From assembly GCF_020520425.1 (NCBI RefSeq), contig NC_079491.1, positions 868,001-932,000 of the forward strand: DNA of 64,000 bases, read 5' to 3'. Under the pieces are notes generated by a model. That model searched no databases. It was not told where the DNA came from and worked only from the letters and a program-made list of their open reading frames with translations. Numbering within the stretch: position 1 is the stretch's first letter; the number at the start of each line of letters is the position of its first letter. Source of the DNA: Spinacia oleracea (taxonomy: Eukaryota; Streptophyta; Magnoliopsida; Caryophyllales; Amaranthaceae). The position numbers were made by a program, and so were the translations under genes. Below, in pieces: positions 1 through 10,656 of the stretch.

Positions 1-836
1 GGGAAAAAAAAGAACATTGAAGTTAAGACACCATCTCAATGTGCAAAATTTTGACTTGAAACTCATTTTTCCTATTCAGAAATTTGAATTGCTCGAAAAT
101 ATATACTATAAACATTCTTCAGAGTTCAGATGGTTCGCAGCAAATATAATGCCTAAACTGGTTATGCATATAGTGTCTTCGGATAGCACATCGAAGGAAG
201 TTGAAGGGACACAATAAACAAACGGACCTACTAATTAAAAGATGCAACCAACTGCTGATAAGAAGTACTCATAATTATCTTCTTGAACAACTAAAAGAAG
301 ATGCAACCAGTTGCATTGCACTCGTTGGATTGGCACGGCCTAAACAAGAGAAATTCCTACGGATGAATTATGAAATTAATTGCATATTTATTAATGCCAG
401 ATCAACATAACAGCAAGTTTACTTTATTTCAGATGCCCTTTATACCCAAAATCCAAGTCAAATGTCCTTAGTCTAACCCATTTTGATGAACACAAAGACA
501 GAGTTACCTCCCCAAAGAATTTCACTGCATGGGCATTGAGCATATGACAGACATAGATGGGTGAGTAAAAAAACAATGTTATGTACTTGTAAACTGCATA
601 GACAGTGAGTGAGTTGGATAGTAACCTGAAGACCAGAGGTGGCGAGCATCTAGCATTTCAAAATGGGAATGTCAATAGTACATCCCATTTTTGAATTTGT
701 GATCAGGGTGATAACTGTAAATATAAATATGGAATCAACATTAGACAAAGGTAATTATGTTGTAAACACAAAAGTATATTACACAAAAGTACAAGATTGA
801 TGTCGAATTGGAAGGAGTTGTCATTTTAGTTATTAC
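1..836. other. 3' flank of the NB-LRR gene, no gene recognised
   Basis: AT-rich sequence with only short open stretches that match no family I know. On the minus strand it is the 3' flank or 3' UTR of the NB-LRR gene. A minus-strand 3' splice-site-like sequence lies at about 625-630, which could serve the splice donor that overlaps the NB-LRR stop codon. Confidence 0.5.
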
Positions 837-3800
837 TCACCTGAAAGAAACGATGGGGATGTGCTGGATTTTGGGCAAGTCCTCCCCGTTGGGTTTTCTG
901 CATCGTTCTTGTAAGTCTGGACAACATACTATATGGAGCCTCTGAAGGGAAGTAAGGTTTTGCATCGATTCAGGAAGTGATTTGAGTTCACGGCAATTTT
1001 CGATGGAGAGGGATTGAAGAGATGATAAGCAGCCTATCCATTCTGGAAGTGTTTTCATATTACTACACCATGAAAGTTGGAGGCTTTGGAGGGAGGTCAG
1101 GTATTGTATCCCCTTGGGCAGACTCCTCATCTCTGACATTAAAATTACCAGAGAATGAAGACTCTTATGAAGGGAAATCCATGGCGTATTGCCACCCTCA
1201 TCGTCCTCTTCCTCCTCCTCTTCCTCCTCCTCCTCCTCCTCCTCCTCCTCCTCTTCCTCTTCCTCTTCCTCGTCGTCGTCGTCGTCGTCGTCCTCCTCCT
1301 CCTCTTCGTCTTCGTCAGAATTTCTCAACTGCGAGCAACGGACCAACTTTAATGACTCCAAGGAAGTGAGATGCTTTGACCATTCTCCTGAAAGCCTCCT
1401 CAGATTGCGAAGATTCAGAAGTGTAAGGCAACGCAAGGAAGAACCGCAGATCTGCAATACATCTTCAACTTGTGATAAACTCTCCAACTCTGGATCATTA
1501 TCTATGCAGAGGTCAGTAAGACATAGTGGGTGTAACAATCTGAGATAACCAATGTTATCTACTTTCACAATCCTTAATTTGACGCCATCTTGTGAAATTC
1601 CAGTTGCAGTAGTAGTCTCATTCTCAGAATCCCTTGTGCTGATTTGCAATGCTTTATTCCCAGGGCAAAAGTCCAAAACTTCGAGGCTCGGACAAGGAGG
1701 AAATGATATCAGGCTAGGGCAGCCACGTATGGTCAATTTCGACAGACGGGGAAATCCCAAGCTCCTCATCAAGAGATGTTCATCATCCACAATTAATCCC
1801 TCCCCCCTCCACCACCCTTTCAAGTTTTCATGACAATTAATGTGCAGAGTTTCAAGAGAAGGAAAGAATGAAGTGAATCCTTCTCCGCTACTGCTACATC
1901 TACTGCCTGTATTCTCCATATACTCCAACATAGACAAGTTTTCAAGTGACAACGATTTCAGATAAAGCAATTGACTCAACAATGGTATGTACTCCAAGTT
2001 CTTACAATTTGAAAGCTCAATCTTTACCAGATGTGGGAATGAGATAGCCCAATTATCCGTTGCTCTTCCCCATCCTGGAATTTTCGTACCCTCGTAGCCC
2101 CATGAGATAAGACCCTTGAGATTTGAATTAGGCTCCAACTTTCCCATTAAAACTTCATGGCCACCACAGCAACGGCTAAAATCGATTATAACCTCCGTGA
2201 GATATTTCATGCTCTTCAAATACTTCCCTCCACTATCATTCATGCCTTCCTCATCATGGATTTCGATACGAAGGTTACCTTTTAGCTCGGTGAGAGCTTT
2301 AAGGTATTTGAGCTCCCCATCACAGCGTTCCTTATATGACTTTCTCTTACCCACCACAAAGTATGGTAGCTTTCTAAGACTAGTTAACTTATTTATGCCT
2401 AAAGGCATATCAAACAAGTTATTACACAGAAATAAATTTAAGTATGTGAGATTAGTCAACTTATCTATCCCTGAAGGCATTTCCCTCAACATGAAACATT
2501 GTCTCAAATCCAAGTATCTAAGTCTTACCAGTTTGCTAAAACTTTTTGGCAACTCCCTCAACTTTGTGCAACGAGCTAAATCTAATGTCTGCAGGTTATG
2601 CAGTTCAGTAATTGAATCTCCCAATACCTTCAATTCAAAACTACTCGATAGGTTAAGATACCTTAAATGTATTAGCTTACCTATTGAGTCAGGCAAACTT
2701 TCAACACCGGACAAGAACTGCAAGTCCAACACCCTCAGGCACAACCATTTGTCTATTTGTGTGGCTACTAAAGGTTCTTTACAAGCTTTATTGATAAAAG
2801 AACGAATCTTATTGTTAAAGATGGAGCTTTCGGGACATGATCTACCAGAAAAAGACACATGACGGACTTTATTTCTCAAGTTGTTTTCATTAGAACTTAG
2901 TGCACAAATTTCCTGCCCCGCTACTTCTTGAGCAACATCATGCATCAAGTCATGGATTTTAACTGACATGATATCACCATATTCATCCCTCACTACATCT
3001 TGAAAGAAACATCTACGCAACAAAATCAAAAAATGTTCCTCAGCAGCATCTTCTACACTTTGACCTTCATCGAACGGCACAATGTATCCTTGTGCCATCC
3101 AAAGACTAATCAACCTCTCTCTATCTATTCTAAAATCCTTGGGGAACAATGCACAATAGGTAAAGCAGTTCTTTAACGAGGATCTAAGATTATAGTAACT
3201 AAGCTTTAATATAGACATTATTTCATTATCACCTGTACGAATTTTAGCCAATCTACTATCTTTAAACGATTGCCACTTACATAAACTCTCACCAAATAGA
3301 AGACTCCCAACCACCTTTATAGCAAGAGGAATGCTATAACATTTTTCAACAATCTTCTTCCCAACATCAACTAATTCGGAACGTTTGACATGTTCATCCA
3401 CCTTTTCAAATGCTGTCATCTCAAACAAACGCCACGAATGTTCTTGTGACAAACCTTCTAACTTATAGGTATGTTTATCTCCTATAACATTTGCCGTTTT
3501 CTCCGAACGTGTAGTTATCACAATCCTGCTCCCACCTTGACCTAACATTAAGAATTTTTGCAGATCCAACCACTTCTTCCGGTCCTCATTCCATACATCA
3601 TCAAGAAAAAGTAAAAATCTCTTTCCTCTCAATTCCTCTTGAAATTGTTTCTGCACTAATTCCATTGTAGAGGTATAACTAGGTTTATTGTTGGATACTA
3701 ACTCTAGAATTTTACACAGGATTGCTTTCACATCAAATTGCTCCCCATCTTGATCCGAGACACAAATCCACAACTTTAAGGTCGGATTCGGAAACTCCTT

Positions 3801-4451
3801 TTCAACCGCTCTATCATTATACACAAGTTGGGCAAGAGCCGTTTTTCCTAAACCTCCCACTCCCACAATAGTCACAAAACGGAAATCCTCTTTTTCATCA
3901 TTGGGACCTAGCAACATATGTATGATAGCCTTCTTATCATTCTCCCTCCCAATAATATCCTTTGCATCCAAGTAGGAAAAAGTTTCCTCTCTTCTCCTAA
4001 TAATAGGTCTATAGTCATCACTAAGCCCAAAATCTTGATGGGTACCAACAATTGTATCTAACTGCTTCTTAATGTCTTTAACCTGGTGAGACATTTTATA
4101 TGCTTGACTCACCCCCTTTTTCTTTGAAGAAAAGAAGCGGCGTACCTTTTTGAACATTTTATCATCCTTGTTGCCGTCAAGTTGCTTCAACTCAGCAAGT
4201 GTGAGGAACTCGTCGAACAAATCATCAGCATCATAAACAGCAGCCTTGAGGTCCTCGATATAGCCGCTTGCTTCATTTGACAGCTCTCGCTTTGACTCAG
4301 CATCAAGGAGCACATTCTTGATAGTGAATACAGTTTTGTTGAGTTGTTCAAGTTCAGATTGGTAACCCCACATGTCACATATCTCTTTGATGACCGTAGA
4401 ACCAACCATTGCAATCAGCGTTTCAGCAATGCAAATTCCGAGCTCAGCCAT
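837..4451 (-). CDS. CC-NB-LRR (CNL) disease resistance protein, RGA-like
   Basis: Intracellular immune receptor of the plant CNL class, expected to sense pathogen effectors and trigger defence. Single open exon of 1204 aa. Domains: Rx-type coiled coil at about 1-140 with the EDVID-like stretch AVYDADDLFDEF at 71-82; NB-ARC with P-loop GVGGLGKT at 197-204, kinase-2 LLFLDDVW at 280-287, RNBS-B GSRIVITTRS at 307-316, a GLPL motif altered to SIPLA at about 373-377, RNBS-D CFTYCALFPKD at 429-439 and MHD at 503-505; then irregular LRRs to the end. All key nucleotide-binding motifs are present, so it looks functional. Two oddities: an almost pure Glu/Asp run at residues about 1045-1088 within the LRR region, and a stop codon that overlaps a perfect 5' splice site (CAG/GTGAGT). 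Wording of the N-terminus resembles chenopod CNLs. Specific pathogen unknown. Confidence 0.93.
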   Translation of the reverse strand: MAELGICIAETLIAMVGSTVIKEICDMWGYQSELEQLNKTVFTIKNVLLDAESKRELSNEASGYIEDLKAAVYDADDLFDEFLTLAELKQLDGNKDDKMFKKVRRFFSSKKKGVSQAYKMSHQVKDIKKQLDTIVGTHQDFGLSDDYRPIIRRREETFSYLDAKDIIGRENDKKAIIHMLLGPNDEKEDFRFVTIVGVGGLGKTALAQLVYNDRAVEKEFPNPTLKLWICVSDQDGEQFDVKAILCKILELVSNNKPSYTSTMELVQKQFQEELRGKRFLLFLDDVWNEDRKKWLDLQKFLMLGQGGSRIVITTRSEKTANVIGDKHTYKLEGLSQEHSWRLFEMTAFEKVDEHVKRSELVDVGKKIVEKCYSIPLAIKVVGSLLFGESLCKWQSFKDSRLAKIRTGDNEIMSILKLSYYNLRSSLKNCFTYCALFPKDFRIDRERLISLWMAQGYIVPFDEGQSVEDAAEEHFLILLRRCFFQDVVRDEYGDIMSVKIHDLMHDVAQEVAGQEICALSSNENNLRNKVRHVSFSGRSCPESSIFNNKIRSFINKACKEPLVATQIDKWLCLRVLDLQFLSGVESLPDSIGKLIHLRYLNLSSSFELKVLGDSITELHNLQTLDLARCTKLRELPKSFSKLVRLRYLDLRQCFMLREMPSGIDKLTNLTYLNLFLCNNLFDMPLGINKLTSLRKLPYFVVGKRKSYKERCDGELKYLKALTELKGNLRIEIHDEEGMNDSGGKYLKSMKYLTEVIIDFSRCCGGHEVLMGKLEPNSNLKGLISWGYEGTKIPGWGRATDNWAISFPHLVKIELSNCKNLEYIPLLSQLLYLKSLSLENLSMLEYMENTGSRCSSSGEGFTSFFPSLETLHINCHENLKGWWRGEGLIVDDEHLLMRSLGFPRLSKLTIRGCPSLISFPPCPSLEVLDFCPGNKALQISTRDSENETTTATGISQDGVKLRIVKVDNIGYLRLLHPLCLTDLCIDNDPELESLSQVEDVLQICGSSLRCLTLLNLRNLRRLSGEWSKHLTSLESLKLVRCSQLRNSDEDEEEEEDDDDDDDEEEEEEEEEEEEEEEEEEEEEEDDEGGNTPWISLHKSLHSLVILMSEMRSLPKGIQYLTSLQSLQLSWCSNMKTLPEWIGCLSSLQSLSIENCRELKSLPESMQNLTSLQRLHIVCCPDLQERCRKPNGEDLPKIQHIPIVSFR
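1190..1318 (-). repeat. Coding trinucleotide microsatellite (poly-Glu/Asp)
   Basis: On the plus strand this is a run of TCC/TTC/TCG triplets. On the minus strand it reads in frame as Glu and Asp codons, about 40 acidic residues within the NB-LRR. Triplet slippage keeps the frame open, so length should vary between alleles. Confidence 0.9.
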
Positions 4452-4854
4452 CGGGATTTTCAGTTTGCGAGATGTCAGAAGATTAATTAGCAGGTCAAGT
4501 GATGGGAAAAAGTAAGATTACAAGGAAGAAGGTAGTAGTGGGGAAATATGGTGACTATCATCCAGACAAGTACTGCTACATATAATGTCCTGCATCTCAG
4601 CTTTCATGAACAGCACTCAACCAGTAAAATTTAATACATTGATACCAATTGACAAGTTGTACATAAATGCCATTTTAGAGTTTTATCAACTTGTCCATGA
4701 TATAGTAGTAGTAGACAACCAATTGACAAGTTGTCCATATTATATTTTTGGTGCAACTTGTCCATGATATAGTAGTAGTAGACAACTAGTAGTAGTTAAT
4801 GCATCAACATCAACCCTTGTAACTATACTTAGTATATTCGGAATGACCTATAGT

Positions 4855-5070
4855 CTTGCATATTGGATACCAGACTTGAACCGAGCAGACAAATAATCCG
4901 AACCAAGTCACGCAACGCAACCCAATAGTGACTTCACCCAACCTAACCAGACCCAACACAGAAATTGACACGTTTGAACCCGACCCAAAAAGAATAGACC
5001 CACCAGAAGTCAACCCAGAACGGATCCGATAATTCAAATTGACACCAATCTCCAATCTTGCAAATCAGAT
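4855..5070. mobile_element. Decayed GGGT/ACCC-rich hAT-like MITE remnant
   Basis: Dense in ACCCGAAC/ACCCAACC words on the plus strand, like the interior of the better preserved elements at 6,087 and 10,657. The right end reads ATTGACACC, close to the GGTGGCAAT-type end seen elsewhere in this window. No target-site duplication was found. Confidence 0.35.
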
Positions 5071-5088
5071 AACTTAGCCTGATGAGAC

Positions 5089-5107
5089 GGGGGGGGGGGG
5101 GGGGGGG
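5089..5107. repeat. 19-bp poly-G run
   Basis: Nineteen consecutive G on the plus strand within AT-rich DNA. Its true length is uncertain because such runs are error-prone in sequencing. Confidence 0.8.
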
Positions 5108-5885
5108 ATAGTGTGAAAGCACAACTACTCACTGCACAAGACATCTCTCCAAAAGACCCGGCTATAAATTACAGAATGTATATTATTGTATTGTAGAAGA
5201 AAGTGTCCAGAATTTTCTAGCAACACTAATTTGTGTTTTCTTTGTTTTTTATCGTTTCACTTGCCGTTAATCGACGGAGTATGACTTTGCGTAGCAGATT
5301 GATTAGAGTGGTGTAGGAAGAGTGGTTAATTGATTATATTATTTAAGCAAATCAGCATAATTGATGCCAGTTATTAACAAGAATGCTTAAATAATACAGT
5401 CAGTGAACCAAATGAAGCCTGATAAAGTTAAGTGGTAATTTGAATTAGATTAAACAATCCAATTTTTTCAGACTATTGACAAACAATTACATTTACAATG
5501 AAACAATTTTACAAGTTATGGGGGGAAAATGCAGAATAAGTCCTCCAACATTTCCCAAGTTAACATGAAACCAATCAAAAGTAACTTCCGACTCTCAATT
5601 GGGAAACAATTGCACTGCCAATCATAATATCAATTCCAATTGAAAAATCAGTGACCAGAAATACACAACAATTCAATCTTCCATCAATTTGAAACCCTAA
5701 TTGTGTAATCCGTAATGTGTACAGAAATCATCAATTCTAAACAACGGCAACACGTTCAAATCCATCAAAATTTGATGAATTGAATAAGAATAACGGTGAT
5801 GTAATAAACAAGCTAATTAACATGGACTATTAAATATGAAGCATCAACATGCAAAGAGAAATTCGAACTTTAGAAAGTAGATTAC

Positions 5886-5995
5886 CTGGATTTGAGAGAG
5901 GTGGAGGGCGAGTGGGCGCCTGTGCGGCGAGCCGAAGATGATGCAGTGGCAAACTTGCCCACTTTAAATTCCACAAGGGTAAGGCGAAGAAGATG
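5886..5995 (-). other. Possible noncoding first exon of the NB-LRR gene
   Basis: A short GC-richer patch read on the minus strand ends in a good 5' splice site (TCCAG/GTAATCT) at 5886. It lies about 1.4 kb upstream of the NB-LRR start codon in the same direction. I infer a 5' UTR exon; it could instead belong to an unseen transcript. Confidence 0.3.
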
Positions 5996-6086
5996 AATCA
6001 TGATTGAGTTACAATAATGTTCATGATAAGTAATTTTTATTTAATTTTTTCTTATTTTTTATATAGAGAGGGTCATAAGGGTAAGG

Positions 6087-6391
6087 TAGACCTGATCAAA
6101 CGGCGGGCCGGGCGGAGTTCGGGTCGGGCCTGGGCATAAAAACAGTTCGGTATGTCGGGGACGGGCCAAGATTCGGGCCAAAAAATTGTGCCCAAACCCG
6201 CTAATTTTGGGTCTAAAATACCGGACTTTTCGGGCTGGGTCAAATTTATAACTAAAAAGTGCATTCCGTATTTTTTGTTTCCCAATCCTGCCCAAAAAAG
6301 GAAATCGGGCCGGGCCCGGAAACCGGGCTGGAAAATTCTGCCCAAACCCGCAAAAATATCTAACTGGTCGGGCTCGTCTTAATCAGGTTTA
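6087..6391. mobile_element. hAT-like MITE with GGGCCGGGC-rich interior
   Basis: 305-bp element flanked by a perfect 8-bp target-site duplication, GGGTAAGG (6079-6086 and 6392-6399). The ends are imperfect inverted repeats: TAGACCTGATCAAAC on the left, TAAACCTGATTAAGA on the reverse complement of the right. The interior is a degenerate array of GGGC/CGGG words. An 8-bp duplication and short terminal repeats fit the hAT superfamily. No transposase. Confidence 0.75.
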
Positions 6392-6563
6392 GGGTAAGGC
6401 GATAAATGATGTAGGCGGAATTCGTTTGGATTCATTCCCTCAAAACTTCATCAACTAAGGTAGTTGGCAACTACTGTGCATAATAAGTTAATTATTCATT
6501 TAACGGCAAGTAAATTTTGAATTGAGTTACATTATTGTGCATATAAAAAAAATTATATTGTTA

Positions 6564-7118
6564 CTCCCTCAGTCCCAATTTAATTGGCATACTTTCGTTT
6601 ATGTCCGTCGCAATTTAGTAGTTATATTTTCTTTTATGGCAGGATTCACTAATATTTTATTATCTCTCTTTTCATTACCTAAAATTATGACCAATATCAT
6701 CTCACATTCAATTAAAAAATCATTCAACCATCTCCCACCACACATACTTTTCTACGAAGTATTAAACTAGTACTTCCTCCGTTCTTTTTTAAATGCACAA
6801 TTATTTAGGCACGTTTGTCACCCCACGATTTCAATCATTCATATCTCCAATTTTAGATAAAAAAAAATTATAAAAAGTTGATATTTAAAAATATTTATTG
6901 AGATGAATCTAATAAGACCTCACACGACAATATTTTTTGTTAAGTATAAACCACAAAATGAAGTGAAATGAGCTTTGTGTGAATAATGTCTCAAATTCAA
7001 TTGTATCATGTAAATAAGAATAGAGAAAATATTATAGATAAGCTGATAAGCATACAACAACTTATTGCATAATAATCCGTGAAAGAATAGTAAGATGATT
7101 AAGTTGGGACTTAGGGAG
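6564..7118. mobile_element. Stowaway-type MITE, apparently composite
   Basis: Left end CTCCCTCAGTCCCAATTTAA and right end (reverse complement) CTCCCTAAGTCCCAACTTAA are matching inverted repeats next to TA, as in Tc1/mariner Stowaway MITEs. A second left-type end (CTTCCTCCGTTC) occurs inside at about 6,773, so this may be one element nested in or fused with another. Confidence 0.6.
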
Positions 7119-7400
7119 TATCATATATAATAAATATATATAAATAACATAAATTTTTTGTTAGATGGGTCGGCTTAATGGGCTATGACTCTATGAGTTT
7201 TATGAGTATGAGAAATCTCTTTTTATCACTTGTATTTGGCAGAAGGTAGTTTTTGGGCCGGATTTATTCATGTGCATCCTTGCATGGGCCAAGATTTGAA
7301 ATCTAGAATCTGGGCCCACTTAAATAACACAAAATTTTACTGATCACCAGTCAAAATCCACAAAATTTGTCAAATCTTAAAATGTTCAAAACATAATGTA

Positions 7401-7660
7401 CTCCTTCCGTCCCTTAATACTCGCACCGTTTTGACTGGACACGCTTGCCAATGCACAACTTTGACCACCAATATCTTTAACTACATATTATAAAAACTTA
7501 TAAAAATATTAATATTTTGAAAATATATATTAAGATGAACCCAACAATATATTATATACTAACATTTGTTTTCATATACTAGAAATAAAATAGGGTCAAA
7601 GTGAATTATGTGAATAGTGCAAAAAGTCAAAACGGTGCGAGTATTAAGGGACAGAGGGAG
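7401..7660. mobile_element. Stowaway MITE (Tc1/mariner)
   Basis: 260-bp element bounded by TA. Its terminal inverted repeats are about 37 bp and nearly perfect: CTCCTTCCGTCCCTTAATAC continuing through GCACCGTTTTGAC, mirrored at 7,624-7,660. AT-rich interior without coding capacity. Confidence 0.9.
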
Positions 7661-7662
7661 TA

Positions 7663-8567
7663 CTACGTCCAGGAATCCAGGAGCAAAACACATTAGGTGA
7701 AAAACCACTTGCTAGGAATGTAATCACATTAGCAATGAATCAATGATACTTAAAACTTAAAAGAAGAGTTAACTGCAAGTTGTGTTTTTTAGTTAATTGA
7801 AACAAAAAAAATCAGTAGCAATAATTTGTTCCATTTATCGCTGTCCCATTTAATTATGTCCCGCCATTTCTGATATATTGTATACTTATAATATATCATG
7901 AATACTACAACACTGAAAATTTGAGCATGAATCCTTAGTGATGTCTTTGTAAAATTAACCTATATTTGGAGTATTAACCTACTAAAATAATTGGAAAATG
8001 TATTTACATGACAATTCCCAATATTTGTCTTTCATTAGTAAGTTAATTATAATGCATTATACCAGCCTCCGCCAGATGAGAAAAAAATGACAAATTAACA
8101 AGCTAAGTTATAATGCATTACTTATTATTATTGTCTTTAATTAGGGAACTATAGGTGAATGTTTTATAATTAACTGATTGCATATTTATTTATAAAAATA
8201 AAAAGTCGATAAAATACGAACAATCATGTATAACAACCTTGAACTGGAAAAAAAGAGCACATTGCTTTGATATATAGTGAAGTGAATACAAATGCTCAAC
8301 ATATTCTCAAATCTCCGGCAAACTGCAAATCTTTACGGTAGAAAAAGATACATTATTAGGTCTTATTCTCATATCTAAGCTATTAGTTTTACGCCCACAA
8401 ATTTCTGACCTAACCTTGCATGATTGCATGTGCATGCACATCATGCATGCATGGCTAGCTTATGCAATTACTAACTGACTACTATAATTCATCCAATAAA
8501 AACGGAGATTGCATGCAAGTTGCGTACTGCAACACTTAACTTGAGTGATACATTGGCGAACTCCACC
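7663..8567. other. Intergenic, 3' flank of the glycine-rich protein gene
   Basis: AT-rich DNA with no recognisable gene. The part next to 8,568 is expected to contain the 3' UTR of the minus-strand glycine-rich protein gene. Confidence 0.5.
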
Positions 8568-10079
8568 TTAGTAGCCGCCTCCTCCGTATTCTCCTCCATG
8601 ACCTCCTCCGGCGCCGCCACCATATCCTCCACCGACTCCACTACCAGCTCCTCCTCCGTATCCACCTCCATAGCCTCCTTCATGGCCACCTCCGTATCCT
8701 CCACCAGCACCTCCTCCACCTCCATGACCTCCTCCATAGCCCCCACCAACACCACCACCGGAACCTCCTCCAACTCCACCTCCATACCCACCACCAACAC
8801 CGCCTTCATGGCCACCTCCATAGCCACCACCTCCTACGCTACCCCCATGTCCGCCTCCAATACCTCCTCCTACACCACCACCTTCATGGCCTCCCCCATA
8901 ACCACCACCAACACCTCCTCCTGCACCACCTCCATGTCCTACTCCAACACCACCGCCTTCATGGCCTCCTCCATAACCACCACCAACTCCTCCTCCTGAT
9001 CCACTTCCATGACCCCCTCCTACTCCTACACCACCACCTTCATGGCCTCCTCCATAACCACCTCCAACTCCTCCTCCAGCACCACCTCCATGCCCTCCTC
9101 CTACGCCACCACCTTCATGGCCTCCTCCATAACCACCCCCAATTCCTCCTCCGGCACCACCTCCATGGCTTCCTCCATAACCACCACCAACTCCTCCTCC
9201 TGCTCCACTTCCATGACCCCCTCCTACTCCTACACCACCACCTTCATGGCCTCCTCCATAACCACCTCCAACTCCTCCTCCAGCACCACCTCCATGCCCT
9301 CCTCCTACTCCTACACCACCACCTTCATGGCCTCCTCCATAACCACCTCCAACTCCTCCTCCGGCACCACCTCCATGGCCTCCTCCTACGCCACCACCTT
9401 CATGGCCTCCTCCAGCACCACCTCCTTGGCTTCCTCCATAACCACCACCAATTCCTCCTCCACCTCCACTTCCATGGCCTCCTCCTACTCCACCACCCTC
9501 ATGTCCACCTTCGTATCCACCACCAACACCTCCTCCTGCACCACCTCCATGGCCACCTCCTACACCACCACCTTCGTGGCCACCTCCATACCCACCTCCA
9601 ATACCTCCTCCGTGACCTCCTCCTACACCACCTCCATGTCCTCCTCCTATACCACCACCTTCATGGCCACCTCCATATCCACCGCCAATACCCCCTCCTG
9701 CACCACCTCCATGGCCTCCTCCTACACCACCACCTTGGTGGCCACCTCCATAGCCACCACCAACTCCGCCTCCTGCACCACCTCCATGGCCCCCTCCATA
9801 GCCTCCTCCTCCTCCTACACCACCACCTTCATGGCCACCTCCATAACCACCACCAACTCCATGACCTCCTCCAACACCACCTCCATATCCACCACCAATG
9901 CCGCCTCCCTGACCACCTCCATAACCCCCTCCTTTACCACCACCTTCCTCTCCTACACAACCCTCCTTATCAACTTTATTCTTTTCCTCTAATTGTCTTC
10001 CCTCAGCCAACCCTACAAACACCACAACAAGTGATAACACTAGAAATGACACTCCAAAAGCTCTCAAAAACTTCACCAT
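8568..10079 (-). CDS. Secreted glycine-rich cell-wall protein (GRP)
   Basis: 503-aa protein in one exon. Residues 1-27 (MVKFLRAFGVSFLVLSLVVV and following) form a signal peptide ending near AEG. After a short charged linker (RQLEEKNKVDKEG) the rest is Gly-rich, built from GGGYGGGHEGGG / GGGHGGGAGGG / GGGVGG units and ending GGGGY. Gly with Tyr, His, Val, Ala and Glu fits plant structural GRPs, which are exported to the extracellular matrix. There is no RNA-binding domain. The coding region is a minisatellite with higher-order repeats. The long open frames in other frames and on the other strand come from the repeat composition. A TATA box lies 94 bp upstream of the start codon. Exact role unknown. 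Confidence 0.85.
   Translation of the reverse strand: MVKFLRAFGVSFLVLSLVVVFVGLAEGRQLEEKNKVDKEGCVGEEGGGKGGGYGGGQGGGIGGGYGGGVGGGHGVGGGYGGGHEGGGVGGGGGYGGGHGGGAGGGVGGGYGGGHQGGGVGGGHGGGAGGGIGGGYGGGHEGGGIGGGHGGGVGGGHGGGIGGGYGGGHEGGGVGGGHGGGAGGGVGGGYEGGHEGGGVGGGHGSGGGGGIGGGYGGSQGGGAGGGHEGGGVGGGHGGGAGGGVGGGYGGGHEGGGVGVGGGHGGGAGGGVGGGYGGGHEGGGVGVGGGHGSGAGGGVGGGYGGSHGGGAGGGIGGGYGGGHEGGGVGGGHGGGAGGGVGGGYGGGHEGGGVGVGGGHGSGSGGGVGGGYGGGHEGGGVGVGHGGGAGGGVGGGYGGGHEGGGVGGGIGGGHGGSVGGGGYGGGHEGGVGGGYGGGVGGGSGGGVGGGYGGGHGGGGGAGGGYGGGHEGGYGGGYGGGAGSGVGGGYGGGAGGGHGGEYGGGGY
9001..9408 (-). repeat. Higher-order repeat in the GRP coding region, 204-bp period
   Basis: The sequence starting at 9001 recurs at 9205 with about 100 bp almost identical before small differences. 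A 204-bp (68-codon) shift keeps the reading frame. It indicates recent in-frame duplication of a block of glycine repeats. Confidence 0.75.
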
Positions 10080-10172
10080 AGTTTTAACTTTTTTCTCACT
10101 CGATCAATAACACCACTCTTTGTGTTTTTTCTCGATGATTGAAATAATACAAGTTTGTGAAGTTGCATGGGC

Positions 10173-10180
10173 TATTTATA
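10173..10180 (-). promoter_or_regulatory. TATA box of the GRP gene
   Basis: TATAAATA on the minus strand, 94 bp upstream of the GRP start codon. This spacing implies a transcription start near 10,145 and a 5' UTR of roughly 65 nt. Confidence 0.7.
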
Positions 10181-10656
10181 GTGAAATTAGGGTTTGGAAA
10201 ACGACATGAATAACCCCACTTAGTAAGTAGTAGATAGTAGTACACTATACGTGGTATTTGTGTGCGGCAAACAGGCAATGATGTTTTGTCAAAGTTGATT
10301 GACCTTGGAGTATAATTGGGTTTTACAAAATCATTTAATGCCGGTGCTTATTTTAATTCAATGTTGATTATGAAATAATACCTACTTTCTACCCACTAAG
10401 AGAGTGAACTATCTGCTATCAACCACTACGTACGATCTTTCCTAATGCATGAAACTATTTCAACATGTTACCTTCTTAATATTGGGTTAATTTCATGATA
10501 AAATTCTTATGTAAAATTTTCAAGAACGTACATCTTGTTCCTTAGTACGCTTATAATTAGGCACGTCTAGATTTAGGTGTCACCCAAGGCGTTTTTTTTG
10601 TGTGTGTGCGCGCTAATTTTGGAGAATTCAAGATGAGCGAAAAACGCACTTGGAAT

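Larger units (their letters stand above)
4452..5885. other. Upstream region of the NB-LRR gene
   Basis: AT-rich DNA with short (TAG)n-like and direct-repeat patches near 4,700-4,790 and no coding sequence. If the noncoding exon ending at 5886 belongs to the NB-LRR gene, most of this is its 5' UTR intron. Confidence 0.4.

Noticed and set aside
1022-1548. Plus-strand frames with poly-Pro, poly-Leu or poly-Ser runs
   Set aside because: Antisense shadows of the poly-Glu/Asp microsatellite in the NB-LRR.
9009-9992. Long Ser/Thr-rich open frame on the plus strand opposite the GRP gene
   Set aside because: It is a by-product of GGN-codon repeats read in antisense; no start context or domain, and the minus-strand frame has a signal peptide and TATA box.
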